Of a DNA stretch of 64,000 bases, positions 1 through 8,525 are shown one piece after another. Where the stretch lies: positions 1 through 64,000 of the forward strand of contig JAEDED010000005.1 of assembly GCA_016293495.1 (NCBI GenBank). The letters run 5' to 3'. Positions within the stretch are counted from its first letter, which is position 1, and every line of letters begins with the position of its first letter. A model generated the notes under the pieces. The model was not told where the DNA came from and did no database searches. It saw nothing but the letters and a program-made list of their open reading frames with translations. Source of the stretch: Treponema sp. Its GTDB lineage: Bacteria; Spirochaetota; Spirochaetia; Treponematales; Treponemataceae. Made by a program: the position numbers and the translations under genes.

Positions 1-222
1 ACAACTTTTTTATAAATTTTTGAAAATTTTTCAAATTTTTTTATTTTTTTTAATAAATTTCTGGACTTATAAATTCCCTTTAAGAACGAAAACATCTGCC
101 AAGTTTGACTTAATATACGATTTTAAATTAACTAATAATTAATTACTGCCAGATTAAATAAAAAACTCTTGAATCAACAAAATCAATTCAAGAGTTTTTT
201 AATTTTCTAAAAAATGAAAATC
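1..222. other. AT-rich non-coding region at window start
   Basis: I see no coding region here. The first 160 bases are very rich in A and T, with long T runs. A TTGACT hexamer at about 103-108 could be a -35 element, but no good -10 follows at the right distance. The only clear structure is the hairpin at 164-196, listed separately. Confidence 0.5.
164..196 (-). terminator. Rho-independent terminator of the lysine-rich protein gene
   Basis: An 11-bp inverted repeat, aactcttgaat (164-174) and attcaagagtt (186-196), has an A/T loop. On the minus strand the stem is followed by a T run, and T residues also follow on the plus strand. It lies about 25 bases after the stop of the gene ending at 223. 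Confidence 0.75.
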
Positions 223-777
223 TTATTTCTTAACAGTTTTCTTTACTGAAGTTTTAACGGCAGGTGCTTTTTTAGCTGTTGATGTTTTTGTTGCAGTTTT
301 CTTTGCTGCAGTTGTTTTAGCAGCAGAAGCTTTAGCTGGAGCTTTAACAGGAGCTTTTTTAACTGTTGCAGTTGTCTTTGCTTCAGGAAGTTTTTTAGCA
401 TCATCTGTTTTTGTCTGAGCTTTTGCTGATGTCTTTTCTTTTTTTGATTCTTCAAGAGCTGCTTTACGTTTTGAGATCTCTTTTTCGAGTCTTGCAACTT
501 CCTTCATGATTTTTACAACTGTTTCGTCATCAGCTGTTAATGATTTTGCTTTTTTTGAGAAAACGGAATTTACATATTCCCCTAAATTTGAATACTGTTT
601 TTTAATCTTTGATTCCAGCTGTTTAATTTCAATTGTAGTAACGCTTTTATCACTAAAATCCTGAACAGCTTCTCCTGCTGCTCCAATTGCTTTCTTTGAA
701 GCACTGAATCCACGGTCAAAAAGATTTTTAGCTTTGTCTAAAAAAGACTTTGCTTTTTCTTTTGTTTCGTCTGTCAT
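223..777 (-). CDS. Lysine/alanine-rich tailed protein (histone H1-like tail), unknown function
   Basis: This encodes 184 residues. Residues 1-115 are predicted helical and charged, with heptad-like stretches such as IKQLESKIKKQYSNLGEYV and VARLEKEISKRK. From about residue 120 the sequence becomes a low-complexity tail of Lys, Ala, Thr and Pro (KKAPVKAPAKAS and similar), resembling histone H1-type C-termini in bacteria that bind DNA or polyanions. I chose the ATG at 777 because AGAAGGAGATATTA precedes it. An upstream in-frame ATG at 804 has no such site. There is no signal peptide or membrane segment. The gene is monocistronic, divergent from asnS and has its own terminator. A role in nucleoid or RNA binding is an inference from composition only. 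A phasin-like role is an alternative. Confidence 0.7.
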   Translation of the reverse strand: MTDETKEKAKSFLDKAKNLFDRGFSASKKAIGAAGEAVQDFSDKSVTTIEIKQLESKIKKQYSNLGEYVNSVFSKKAKSLTADDETVVKIMKEVARLEKEISKRKAALEESKKEKTSAKAQTKTDDAKKLPEAKTTATVKKAPVKAPAKASAAKTTAAKKTATKTSTAKKAPAVKTSVKKTVKK

Positions 778-920
778 TAATATCTCCTTCTGTAAACGCA
801 TCAATTATTAATGTAATAAAAAAACTCAAATCTATCAATTATTTTTTATACATCATATTGAAGAATATTCAATAAATAATTAAAATATCTTTCATTATTT
901 ACATTTTAGGAGGGTACAAA

Positions 921-2381
921 ATGGTACCAACATTAATTAAAGATTTACTTGCATCTTCTCCAGACGGAAGAAAAGTAACTGTATGCGGATGGGTACGTAC
1001 AGTCCGCGATTCTAAAAATCTTGTTTTTATTCAGGTAAATGACGGAAGCTGCTTTGCAAACATTCAGCTCACATTTGACCGCAACGCTCCTTCAGCAAAT
1101 GCAAATGTAAATAATATTGAAGAGGAACTTAAAAAGCTCAACACTGGTGCTTCTATCCGTGCAGAAGGCGTCATCATTCCTTCACCAGCATCAGGACAGG
1201 CTGTAGAAGTTACACTTGAAACATTAAAGTGTCTCGGTTCTTGTAATCCAGAAGATTATCCATTGCAGAAAAACAAAATGTCTATGGAATATCTTCGCGA
1301 AAACGCAACACTCCGTGCACGCACAAACACTTTCGGTGCAGTTTACCGTATCAGAAACCAGATGGCATTTGCAGTTCATTCATTCTTCCAGGAAAGAGGA
1401 TTCCAGTATGTTAACGCACCTATAATCACATGTTCTGACTGTGAAGGTGCAGGCGAAATGTTCCAGGTAACAACTCTCTCAATGGAAAAGATTGCAGAAC
1501 TTGGTGTTAAAGCCGGTCAGGGCGGAATGAAAATTGAAGACGCTCACAAGATTGTTGATTACTCAAAAGACTTCTTTGGAAAGAAAGCTTCTTTGACAGT
1601 ATCAGGACAACTTGAAGCAGAAACACTTGCAACTGCCCTTTCACGCGTTTATACATTTGGACCAACATTCCGTGCAGAAAACTCAAACACACCTCGTCAC
1701 CTTGCAGAATTCTGGATGATCGAACCTGAAATGGCTTTCTTTGATTTGAACGATGACATGGATATTCAGGAAGACTTTGTTAAATACCTTTTGAACTGGG
1801 CTTTGACAAAATGTCGTTCTGATCTTGAATTCTTTGACCAGAGAGTTCAGCCGGGCTTGATTGAAAATCTTGAGAAAGTTGCAAAAGCTGACTTTGTTCG
1901 TATTTCATATACAGATGCAATTGAAAAACTTAAGGAAGCAGAAGCAAACGGTGCTAAGTTTGAATTCTCTCCTTACTGGGGATGTGACATTGCAACAGAA
2001 CACGAAAGATATTTGACAGAAAAAATTTTCGGCTGTCCTGTAATGGTTTTCAACTATCCAAAAGAAATCAAATCATTCTACATGAAGCTTAACGAAGACG
2101 GAAAAACTGTAAAAGCAGTTGACGTTCTCGTTCCTGGAATCGGAGAATTGATTGGCGGTTCAGAACGTGAAGAAGATTACGACAAGCTTCTTGCTGCCTG
2201 CAAAGAACGCAATATGGATATGTCAAACTATCAGTGGTATCTTGACCTTCGCCGTTTCGGAACAGTTCCACACTCTGGATTCGGTCTTGGATTTGAACGT
2301 CTTATCCGTTATGTAACTGGAATGGAAAACATCCGTGATGTAATTCCTTATCCACGTGCACCAAAACTGGCAGACTTCTAA
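921..2381 (+). CDS. asnS: Asparaginyl-tRNA synthetase
   Basis: A class IIb aminoacyl-tRNA synthetase of 486 residues that charges tRNA-Asn in the cytoplasm. The N-terminal OB-fold anticodon-binding domain occupies about residues 1-115 (VTVCGWVRTVRDSKN). The catalytic domain has motif 2 (FRAENSNTPRHLAEFWMIEPE region) and motif 3 (GFGLGFERLIRYVTG) near the C-terminus, which ends in the expected RDVIPYPRAP. The length is slightly above the roughly 465 residues of E. coli AsnRS. The start is supported by AGGAGG eight bases before the ATG. It has its own terminator and looks monocistronic. Having AsnRS means Asn-tRNA can be made directly, without the transamidation route. Confidence 0.97.
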   Translation: MVPTLIKDLLASSPDGRKVTVCGWVRTVRDSKNLVFIQVNDGSCFANIQLTFDRNAPSANANVNNIEEELKKLNTGASIRAEGVIIPSPASGQAVEVTLETLKCLGSCNPEDYPLQKNKMSMEYLRENATLRARTNTFGAVYRIRNQMAFAVHSFFQERGFQYVNAPIITCSDCEGAGEMFQVTTLSMEKIAELGVKAGQGGMKIEDAHKIVDYSKDFFGKKASLTVSGQLEAETLATALSRVYTFGPTFRAENSNTPRHLAEFWMIEPEMAFFDLNDDMDIQEDFVKYLLNWALTKCRSDLEFFDQRVQPGLIENLEKVAKADFVRISYTDAIEKLKEAEANGAKFEFSPYWGCDIATEHERYLTEKIFGCPVMVFNYPKEIKSFYMKLNEDGKTVKAVDVLVPGIGELIGGSEREEDYDKLLAACKERNMDMSNYQWYLDLRRFGTVPHSGFGLGFERLIRYVTGMENIRDVIPYPRAPKLADF

Positions 2382-2433
2382 TTATTAAGGACTTCTAACT
2401 TAATATAAATACAACTTTATTGTAGAAAACAGC

Positions 2434-2472
2434 AAAAAAGGTATCGTTAAAAATTAACGGTACCTTTTTTTT
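2434..2472 (+). terminator. Terminator after asnS
   Basis: The stem ggtatcgttaa (2440-2450) pairs with ttaacggtacc (2454-2464), with one G-U pair and a 3-base loop. It is flanked by six A and followed by eight T. This is a textbook intrinsic terminator about 55 bases past the asnS stop. Confidence 0.9.
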
Positions 2473-2499
2473 GACTTTTAGAAATTTGTATTGTAAAAT
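2471..2499 (+). promoter_or_regulatory. Sigma70 promoter of the PilZ gene, predicted near-leaderless
   Basis: TTGACT (2471-2476), a 17-base spacer and TAAAAT (2494-2499). The predicted start point (about 7 bases after the -10) is near 2506, and the ATG is at 2509. No Shine-Dalgarno sequence lies between them. The -35 directly abuts the T run of the asnS terminator. Confidence 0.65.
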
Positions 2500-2508
2500 T
2501 ACAATAAT

Positions 2509-3435
2509 ATGGCTATTAATGAAAATCCTGTTTTTGGACGCAAAATATTTTTCTTAAATCCTCCTTATGCAATTAAAACAACAGTAGTAGAAAAACTGCG
2601 TGCTCAGGAATATGAAGCATTTAATATTGAAAACTACAGGATTGCAAAAGACTTGCTTCGAATGAATCAGGATGCTATCTGTTTCATTGATATAGACAGT
2701 GAACTTTCTCCAAAAGAATGGTTTAACTTTGTTAAATCGTTTGAAGAAGATGAAGTTCTTTCAACTATCTTTATAGGAATTCTTTCGCAGAAGGTTAAAC
2801 TTTCTGATAAAAACCAGTTTCTCTTAAAAGCCTCAATTCCTGGCGGCTTTATCATGCTCACAGAAGGACTTGAACGAATCACCGATAAAATTACCCGCAT
2901 TTGTGAAATCAACGGTTCCAAAGGTCGTCGTCAGTATGTTCGTCTCGACTGCAGAACTGAAGAAGAGGCCACAGTTCATGCAAGCAAAGACGGCAGACTT
3001 TATACAATGAAGCTTATCGATATCAGCTCTGTTGGTTTTGCCTGTGCAATTCCTAATAAAGATGCTGACAAATTTGTTGAAAAAGAAGTTGTATCAAGCA
3101 TTATCATTACGCTCGGAAAGCGAACTATTAACTGCGAAGCGGCAATCTTTGCAATTAAACCGGGAGAAAACTTCTCTACTCTTGTAATGCTTTTGCTTCC
3201 ATCAACAGCTGCGACTACAAAAAATATGATTCGAAACTTTGTATTCACAACAATGCAGAAAAACATAGACTTGAAAGCTTCTGTCATTATAGAAGATAAA
3301 ACAGATTATTCTATCGAACCTAAAAATATCGAAAATGATAATTCTTCGAAATTCATTAATGATGAAGCAATCACTGACATTATGAATGCAGAAGATATCA
3401 GTGAACTTGAAGACATAGATGAAGTTTTTGTCTGA
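2509..3435 (+). CDS. PilZ-domain cyclic-di-GMP receptor with receiver-like N-terminal region
   Basis: A 308-residue cytoplasmic protein. A PilZ domain starts near residue 138 and carries both c-di-GMP contacts: RQYVR at 141-145 (RxxxR) and DISSVG at 171-176 (D/NxSxxG). The first 130 residues alternate hydrophobic strands and helices (KIFFLNPP, ICFIDIDS, STIFIGILS, GGFIML), like a degenerate response-regulator receiver. I infer this from pattern, not from a conserved phospho-acceptor. The C-terminal 60 residues are acidic and probably disordered. The protein probably transduces c-di-GMP level to motility or cell-surface behaviour, and its partner is unknown. A diguanylate cyclase is encoded at 15296. 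No ribosome-binding site precedes the ATG. Confidence 0.85.
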   Translation: MAINENPVFGRKIFFLNPPYAIKTTVVEKLRAQEYEAFNIENYRIAKDLLRMNQDAICFIDIDSELSPKEWFNFVKSFEEDEVLSTIFIGILSQKVKLSDKNQFLLKASIPGGFIMLTEGLERITDKITRICEINGSKGRRQYVRLDCRTEEEATVHASKDGRLYTMKLIDISSVGFACAIPNKDADKFVEKEVVSSIIITLGKRTINCEAAIFAIKPGENFSTLVMLLLPSTAATTKNMIRNFVFTTMQKNIDLKASVIIEDKTDYSIEPKNIENDNSSKFINDEAITDIMNAEDISELEDIDEVFV

Positions 3436-3485
3436 TTTTCGGAAATTAAAAATTCAAACAATATTATTAAAATCCGAAAATTTTT
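3435..3485 (+). terminator. Weak possible terminator after the PilZ gene
   Basis: ATTTTCGGA (3435-3443), overlapping the stop codon, can pair with TCCGAAAAT (3473-3481) across a 29-base loop, followed by four more T. The loop is long, so this is a tentative call. Confidence 0.35.
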
Positions 3486-3580
3486 ATAATGCCAATTTAT
3501 TTCTTAAAAGTCGTATTATTTACTAAAAGTCCTTAAATAGTATATAATTACTATAATTTTTTAATTTTACAGGTAAATAT

Positions 3581-5461
3581 ATGAGTCGTGAGAAAATTGT
3601 AGTTCTTGATTTTGGTTCACAGTACGCACATTTGATTGCAAAACGCTTCAGAATGTTGGGTTATTATTCTGAAATTGCCCTTCCAAGTGCTGATGTTTCA
3701 ACTTTTGAAAATGTAAAGGGAATTGTTTTCTCAGGCGGACCATCTTCTGTTTACGACGAAAAAGTTCCTGAGTTCAACTCAAAAATCCTCGATTTAGAAG
3801 TTCCTATTCTCGGACTCTGTTACGGACATTACATTGTTCAGCAGGGATACAATGGGAAAATCGGAAAAGCCGATGTCGGTGAATTCGGTTTTTCATCTCT
3901 TGAATTAAATGACAGTGTAAAATGTCCTCTCTTTAATGGAATTGATAAAGTCCAGCAGGTATGGATGAGTCACCAGGACGGAGTTTTTGAACTCGGTGAG
4001 GGTTTTGAAACTGTAGGTTCTACAAAAGACTGTAAATATGCAGCAACACAGAATCTTTCTAAAAAAAGATTTTCACTTCAGTTCCACTGTGAAGTAAAAG
4101 ACACTCCTTGCGGAAACCAGATTTTTGAAAACTTTGCACAGTACTGTGGAATGTCTCAAAACTGGGATCAGGACACAATACTTCAGGTTATTCTTGAACA
4201 GATTAAAACTCAGGCAGAAGGAAAAAATGTTCTTCTCTTCCTTTCTGGTGGAGTTGATTCTACAATTACTTTCGCGCTTCTAAATAAAGCTTTAGGTCAG
4301 GACAGAGTTCTCGGTCTTCATATCGACAACGGTTTTATGAGAAAGAATGAATCGAAAAATGTTGATATTGCATACAGAAAATTCGGCTTTGAAAATTTTA
4401 TCGTAGAAGATGCAAGCGAAAGCTTCTTAAAAGCAATTGCAGGTCTTACTGATCCGCAGAAGAAAAGAATGGCTGTTGGCGAAAACTTTATTACAGTAAG
4501 AAATGAAGTTGTTGCTAAACAGCATCTTGATGAAAACAACTGGCTTTTGGCTCAGGGAACTTTGTATCCGGATATTATTGAATCTGGCGGAACTAAAAAT
4601 TCACACACAATCAAAACACACCATAACCGCGTCCAGGGAATTCAGGACTTAATAGAAAAAGGTTTGATTATTGAACCAATTCGTGATTTGTATAAAGATG
4701 AAGTTCGCGTAATCGGAAAGAAACTCGGACTTGATGATGAACTTGTAATGCGTCATCCATTCCCGGGACCTGGACTTTCAATCAACGTTCTCTGTAATGA
4801 CGGAGAAAGTTGGTCTTCTAAAGATGATGAAGAACTTGCCGGTGCTAAAAAAGAACTCGATGAAATTAAAATTGACATGTTCTGTGCTAACTGTACTGCA
4901 GACCTTAAACGCACTGTACTTCCTGTAAGAAGTGTCGGTGTTCAGGGTGACTTCAGAACTTACAGATTCCCTGCCCTTCTTACTTTTAAAGATGAAGGAA
5001 ATGGCTTCTATCACTTCCCTGGAAAACGTGAAAAAATTGAAGAATGTTCTTCTACAATTACAAATGCTGCAAAATACATCAACCGCACATGTATAAAATT
5101 GTACCAGAAACCTTCGGTTAAAGATGAAGACCTTAAATTACAGAAGGGATTCTGTGACAGAAGAAGACTTGACCAGCTTCGCGAAGTTGACAACATTGTT
5201 CTGACAGAACTTCATAAATCTGGATGGTACAACAAGATTTTCCAGCATCTTACAATTGATTTACCTTATGCTTCTTCTGAAGATAAAGCAACATTTGTAT
5301 TACGTCCGGTTATTTCTGAAGACGTAATGACTGCACGTTTTGCAATGCTTCCTCAGGATTTATTAAGCACAATCGTTCACAAAATTGCTGAACTTGATTT
5401 TGTTGATGCACTTTATTTTGATGCAACAAACAAGCCACCAGCAACTTTCGGATGGGAATAA
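3581..5461 (+). CDS. guaA: GMP synthase (glutamine-hydrolysing), long form
   Basis: Converts XMP to GMP using ATP and glutamine, the last step of guanine nucleotide synthesis. The N-terminal class I amidotransferase domain has the nucleophile Cys80 (LGLCYG) and the His169/Glu171 pair (QFHCEV, where Pro is more usual than Cys170). The ATP-pyrophosphatase P-loop is LSGGVDST at about 221-228. The C-terminal dimerisation part ends in RPVISED...KPPATFGWE, the usual GuaA ending. At 626 residues it is about 100 longer than the common bacterial form of about 525. The extra sequence is within the C-terminal region (about residues 425-560), giving a size closer to the long, eukaryote-type enzymes. An AGGT lies 9 bases before the ATG. 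It converges with ppaC 14 bases downstream. Confidence 0.95.
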   Translation: MSREKIVVLDFGSQYAHLIAKRFRMLGYYSEIALPSADVSTFENVKGIVFSGGPSSVYDEKVPEFNSKILDLEVPILGLCYGHYIVQQGYNGKIGKADVGEFGFSSLELNDSVKCPLFNGIDKVQQVWMSHQDGVFELGEGFETVGSTKDCKYAATQNLSKKRFSLQFHCEVKDTPCGNQIFENFAQYCGMSQNWDQDTILQVILEQIKTQAEGKNVLLFLSGGVDSTITFALLNKALGQDRVLGLHIDNGFMRKNESKNVDIAYRKFGFENFIVEDASESFLKAIAGLTDPQKKRMAVGENFITVRNEVVAKQHLDENNWLLAQGTLYPDIIESGGTKNSHTIKTHHNRVQGIQDLIEKGLIIEPIRDLYKDEVRVIGKKLGLDDELVMRHPFPGPGLSINVLCNDGESWSSKDDEELAGAKKELDEIKIDMFCANCTADLKRTVLPVRSVGVQGDFRTYRFPALLTFKDEGNGFYHFPGKREKIEECSSTITNAAKYINRTCIKLYQKPSVKDEDLKLQKGFCDRRRLDQLREVDNIVLTELHKSGWYNKIFQHLTIDLPYASSEDKATFVLRPVISEDVMTARFAMLPQDLLSTIVHKIAELDFVDALYFDATNKPPATFGWE

Positions 5462-5475
5462 TTTTTTAGGTCAGT

Positions 5476-7131
5476 TTATTTAAGATAATTTGAAACTCGT
5501 TCTGTAATCAGTGGAATAAGCTGCTTCTTTCTTGAAACAACTCCCTGAAGGTAATATGCATTGTCTTCCTGTTTAGGAAAGTTAATAAACTGTTCAAACT
5601 TCGGATCACAATGAATTAGCATGATGCTTGAAAGTGTTGTAATGTCAGTTACCAGAAGACATGAGAACAAAGCTTTGCGGCTTCTGCTTTCAATTTCAAG
5701 TTCCTTGATAAATTCGTCTTTACGACCGAGAACTTCTTTAGTGCTTCCAACTTCAATCTGACTTACAGTGTAGACAACTTTACCTTCAGCGTATTCCTTA
5801 AGATCCTGACGGACAAGTTCACCTGCATCACGGCCAGAAACGTTGCTTCCTGCAATAAGGATTTCGTTACCGATATCTTTAATATCAAGATCTGTGATGC
5901 TTGAAAGATATTCTGCCATTTCTCTGTCAACATTTGTAGTTGTGGCAGACTGAAGAATCAAAGTATCTGACAAAATTCCGCAGAGTAGAAGAGATGCAAT
6001 GTCTTTAGGAAGCGCAATTTTGTGTTCCTGGAACATTCCTGCAATCTGAGTTGATGTTGAGCCGACTGGACGATTGATAAAGGTAATCGGATTTTTTGTA
6101 GGAATTGCACCGATTCTGTGGTGATCAACTACTTCCTGAATCTTGTAATGTTCAACGCCTTCGACAGCCTGAGACATTTCGTTGTGGTCAACGAGAATAA
6201 CTTCGATGTTTGGTTCTTTCATCAAATCGTGTTCAGAAATCATTCCGATGACTTTATTTTCGTTGTCAACGACAGGAAGATATTTACAGTGTGCCTCTTT
6301 GAAAATGTCTTTGATTTTTGAAACTGTATCATTAATGTTTACAGTTTTAATTTCTGTATCTCCTATAAAGCTTACAGGCATTGAATATGCAATAAGCATT
6401 GATGTAGGAGCTGTTGAATAAGGACTTACGATTACTGAAACGCCGTTCTTTTCTGCAAGTGATTTAAGTTCTTTATCGATTACACAGTTGCTTGTAGTAA
6501 TCAGAAGTTTGACTTTGTGCTCGATACAGATTTTATGGATGTCTTTTCTGTCCGAAGCAATCACTACGATATCTTCTGAAGAATGAGCATCAAGTCTTTT
6601 TTCGAAAGTTTCAATTGATGATGAAGCAACATGAATTGAAGCTTTGAAAGTATCTTCTGCATTACCTGCAATAAAAATAGGCTGTGCATTAAGTGTCTTT
6701 GAGATCAAACTGATTGTTGTCGGAAAGCGGTGTTTCTTTTCTGGGTTGAGAATTGAAAGAACGCCTTTTGCAAAACCTGAATAATGAAGCAAAGAACAGT
6801 ACTTACCTTCTTTATCTACAACGCTCATTACGCGGTTTTCGTTTTTTTCCATTAAGCCGATAGCTTCCCAGATTGAAGAATTTTCTGCAACGGTTTCAAC
6901 TTCATTCTGCATGAAGAATTTTACTTTTGGAACAAGGTCTGGAAGATATTCAGGGCGTGGCACGCCGAACTTGTCTAAAATATATGCTGTCTGCGGATTT
7001 AAATGTCCTGCGCGGGCAGCTTTGTAATTTTCCATGCCGAGAAGGTTTTTCAATTTTGCATATGCAACTGCAGATACAACTGCATCAGTGTCCGGATTTT
7101 TGTGACCAATAATGTAAACTGTCTTTTCCAT
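5476..7131 (-). CDS. ppaC: Family II Mn-dependent inorganic pyrophosphatase with CBS and DRTGG regulatory domains
   Basis: Hydrolyses pyrophosphate to phosphate. The DHH catalytic domain opens with GHKNPDTDA (residues 8-16). It is interrupted by a regulatory insert: a CBS motif at about 68-125, a DRTGG-like domain at about 125-245 and a second CBS motif at about 250-305. The catalytic domain then resumes with VDHNE and VDHHR, followed by the DHHA2 domain ending in SRKKQLIP. At 551 residues it matches the CBS-containing subfamily, whose activity responds to adenine nucleotides. I start at 7131 because family members begin with a Met just before the VYIIGHKNPDTDA strand. The frame is open to 7167, but those 12 residues are unlike the family. 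It lies about 50 bases downstream of galK and is probably cotranscribed with it. Confidence 0.93.
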   Translation of the reverse strand: MEKTVYIIGHKNPDTDAVVSAVAYAKLKNLLGMENYKAARAGHLNPQTAYILDKFGVPRPEYLPDLVPKVKFFMQNEVETVAENSSIWEAIGLMEKNENRVMSVVDKEGKYCSLLHYSGFAKGVLSILNPEKKHRFPTTISLISKTLNAQPIFIAGNAEDTFKASIHVASSSIETFEKRLDAHSSEDIVVIASDRKDIHKICIEHKVKLLITTSNCVIDKELKSLAEKNGVSVIVSPYSTAPTSMLIAYSMPVSFIGDTEIKTVNINDTVSKIKDIFKEAHCKYLPVVDNENKVIGMISEHDLMKEPNIEVILVDHNEMSQAVEGVEHYKIQEVVDHHRIGAIPTKNPITFINRPVGSTSTQIAGMFQEHKIALPKDIASLLLCGILSDTLILQSATTTNVDREMAEYLSSITDLDIKDIGNEILIAGSNVSGRDAGELVRQDLKEYAEGKVVYTVSQIEVGSTKEVLGRKDEFIKELEIESRSRKALFSCLLVTDITTLSSIMLIHCDPKFEQFINFPKQEDNAYYLQGVVSRKKQLIPLITERVSNYLK

Positions 7132-7182
7132 ATAATTAATTCTGCTATAAATAAATTTATTTGTCAAATAACTAACAAACCG

Positions 7183-8400
7183 CTACTTGAGTCTAAAAAC
7201 TCCGTCGCTTGTAGAACATGCAAAAAATCCTGCATCGTGTCCTACAACTTCTGTATATTTTTTTTGAACTGAATCAATAAAACTTTCAACTTTATCTTTA
7301 TGAACAAGAGCAATTGCACAGCCGCCGAAACCTGCACCTGTCATTCTCGCTCCGATACAGCCATCCTGTGCATTTGCAGTATCAGAAAGCGTATCAAGTT
7401 CAAGACCAGTAACTTCGTAATCTTCTTTGAGTGATTTATGAGAAGCTCGGAGAAGGTCTCCAAGTTTTTTAAGATCAGATTTTTTCAAAGCTTCAACTGC
7501 TTCAAGAACCCTCTGATTTTCTGTTACGCAGTGACGTACTCGTTTTAAGATTACTTCATCCTTGATAACTGATTTTACGCTATCAAACTGTTCAACAGTA
7601 AGTGAACACAAGTCAGGCAGATCTTTTGTATTTGTAATCGAAGTTCCTGTTAAAGGAAGTGCTGCAGCTTTTATTTCTGCAAGACCGGCTTCACACTGAC
7701 TTCTTCTTTCGTTGTATTTTGAATCTGCAAGCTGGCGTTTTTTCTTTGAGTTCATTACTACAAATCTGTAATCACCGAGTTCAAGCGGAACAAAATCGTG
7801 CTCAACCTTTGCGCAGTCAAGAAGTTCGGCGGTATTTACTTTAGCTGTTGCAATAATGTACTGGTCCATAATACCGCACTTTACGTTCATAAACTCATGT
7901 TCGCTCTGCTGTCCGATTAACGCAATATCTTTTCTTGAAATACCAAAATTAAAAAGTTCAGAAACAGCATAGGCAAAACCACATTCCAAAGCAGAGCTTG
8001 AAGAAATACCGCCGGCTGGTGGTATGTTGCTTACTATAAGAACTTCAAAGCCGCATTCGAATTTGTAGCCTCTGCGCTTGATAATTGAAAGAATGCCGTT
8101 AAGGTAATTTGCATAATCATTTTCTTTTGCAAACTTAAAATCATCGGTAATATCAAAAGTGTAAGTTCCGGGGAATTTTAAATCGTTGTAAATTATTTTA
8201 GAATCCTGTCTTTTTCTGACAGCAACATAAATGTATTTATCAATCGCAGCAGGAAAAACTTTTCCGCCGTTATAATCGATATGTTCACCAATAATATTGA
8301 TTCTTGCAGGTCCTGCATAAACCTGGACATCTTCGACGCTTCCGCCGTAAAGTTTTACAAACTCCTGTGGGAGTAATTCAGGATTAAAATCTTCAGTCAT
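7183..8400 (-). CDS. galK: Galactokinase
   Basis: Phosphorylates alpha-D-galactose to galactose-1-phosphate with ATP, entering the Leloir pathway. This GHMP-family kinase has 405 residues with all three family motifs: GPARINIIGEHIDYNGG near the N-terminus (galactose binding), the ATP-binding loop PPAGGISSSSALECG at about 127-141, and the C-terminal GARMTGAGFGGCAIAL. The ribosome-binding site is weak (GAGTG). galT and galE are not in this window. ppaC follows at once, which may link sugar activation to pyrophosphate removal, though that link is inference. Confidence 0.96.
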   Translation of the reverse strand: MTEDFNPELLPQEFVKLYGGSVEDVQVYAGPARINIIGEHIDYNGGKVFPAAIDKYIYVAVRKRQDSKIIYNDLKFPGTYTFDITDDFKFAKENDYANYLNGILSIIKRRGYKFECGFEVLIVSNIPPAGGISSSSALECGFAYAVSELFNFGISRKDIALIGQQSEHEFMNVKCGIMDQYIIATAKVNTAELLDCAKVEHDFVPLELGDYRFVVMNSKKKRQLADSKYNERRSQCEAGLAEIKAAALPLTGTSITNTKDLPDLCSLTVEQFDSVKSVIKDEVILKRVRHCVTENQRVLEAVEALKKSDLKKLGDLLRASHKSLKEDYEVTGLELDTLSDTANAQDGCIGARMTGAGFGGCAIALVHKDKVESFIDSVQKKYTEVVGHDAGFFACSTSDGVFRLK

Positions 8401-8463
8401 TTTAGTTCACTCTTAATTTGTTTTTTGTAATAAAATATTTTTTATAATATAAATATAATAATA

Positions 8464-8503
8464 AAAGCAGGTAATATAAAGAGCTCTTTACACTACCCGC
8501 TTT
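8464..8503 (-). terminator. 40-base palindrome, terminator of the argJBD operon
   Basis: Two 20-base arms, 8464-8483 and 8484-8503, are fully complementary when G-U pairs are allowed, with GAGCTC at the centre. The minus strand continues TTTATTATTATATTTAT and the plus strand has an ATTTTTTT tail. It lies 22 bases after the argD stop and probably separates argD from galK. Confidence 0.8.
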
Positions 8504-8525
8504 ATTTTTTTAAGATCATTTAAGC

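Noticed and set aside
15..45. Near-palindrome TTTGAAAA/TTTTTCAAA at the window start
   Set aside because: It consists almost wholly of A and T runs and is expected by chance in such sequence.
243..497. Open frame opposite the Lys/Ala-rich region
   Set aside because: Its Gln/Leu/Lys-rich product is a shadow of the low-complexity codons of the real gene in another frame.
5440..5500. Missing terminator between convergent guaA and ppaC
   Set aside because: Only 14 bases separate the stops and I see no hairpin, but overlapping 3' ends or factor-dependent termination are ordinary, so I do not claim a special feature.
7132..7167. ppaC starting at 7167
   Set aside because: Family members start a few residues before GHKNPDTDA. 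The additional 12 residues are AT-rich and not conserved in type.
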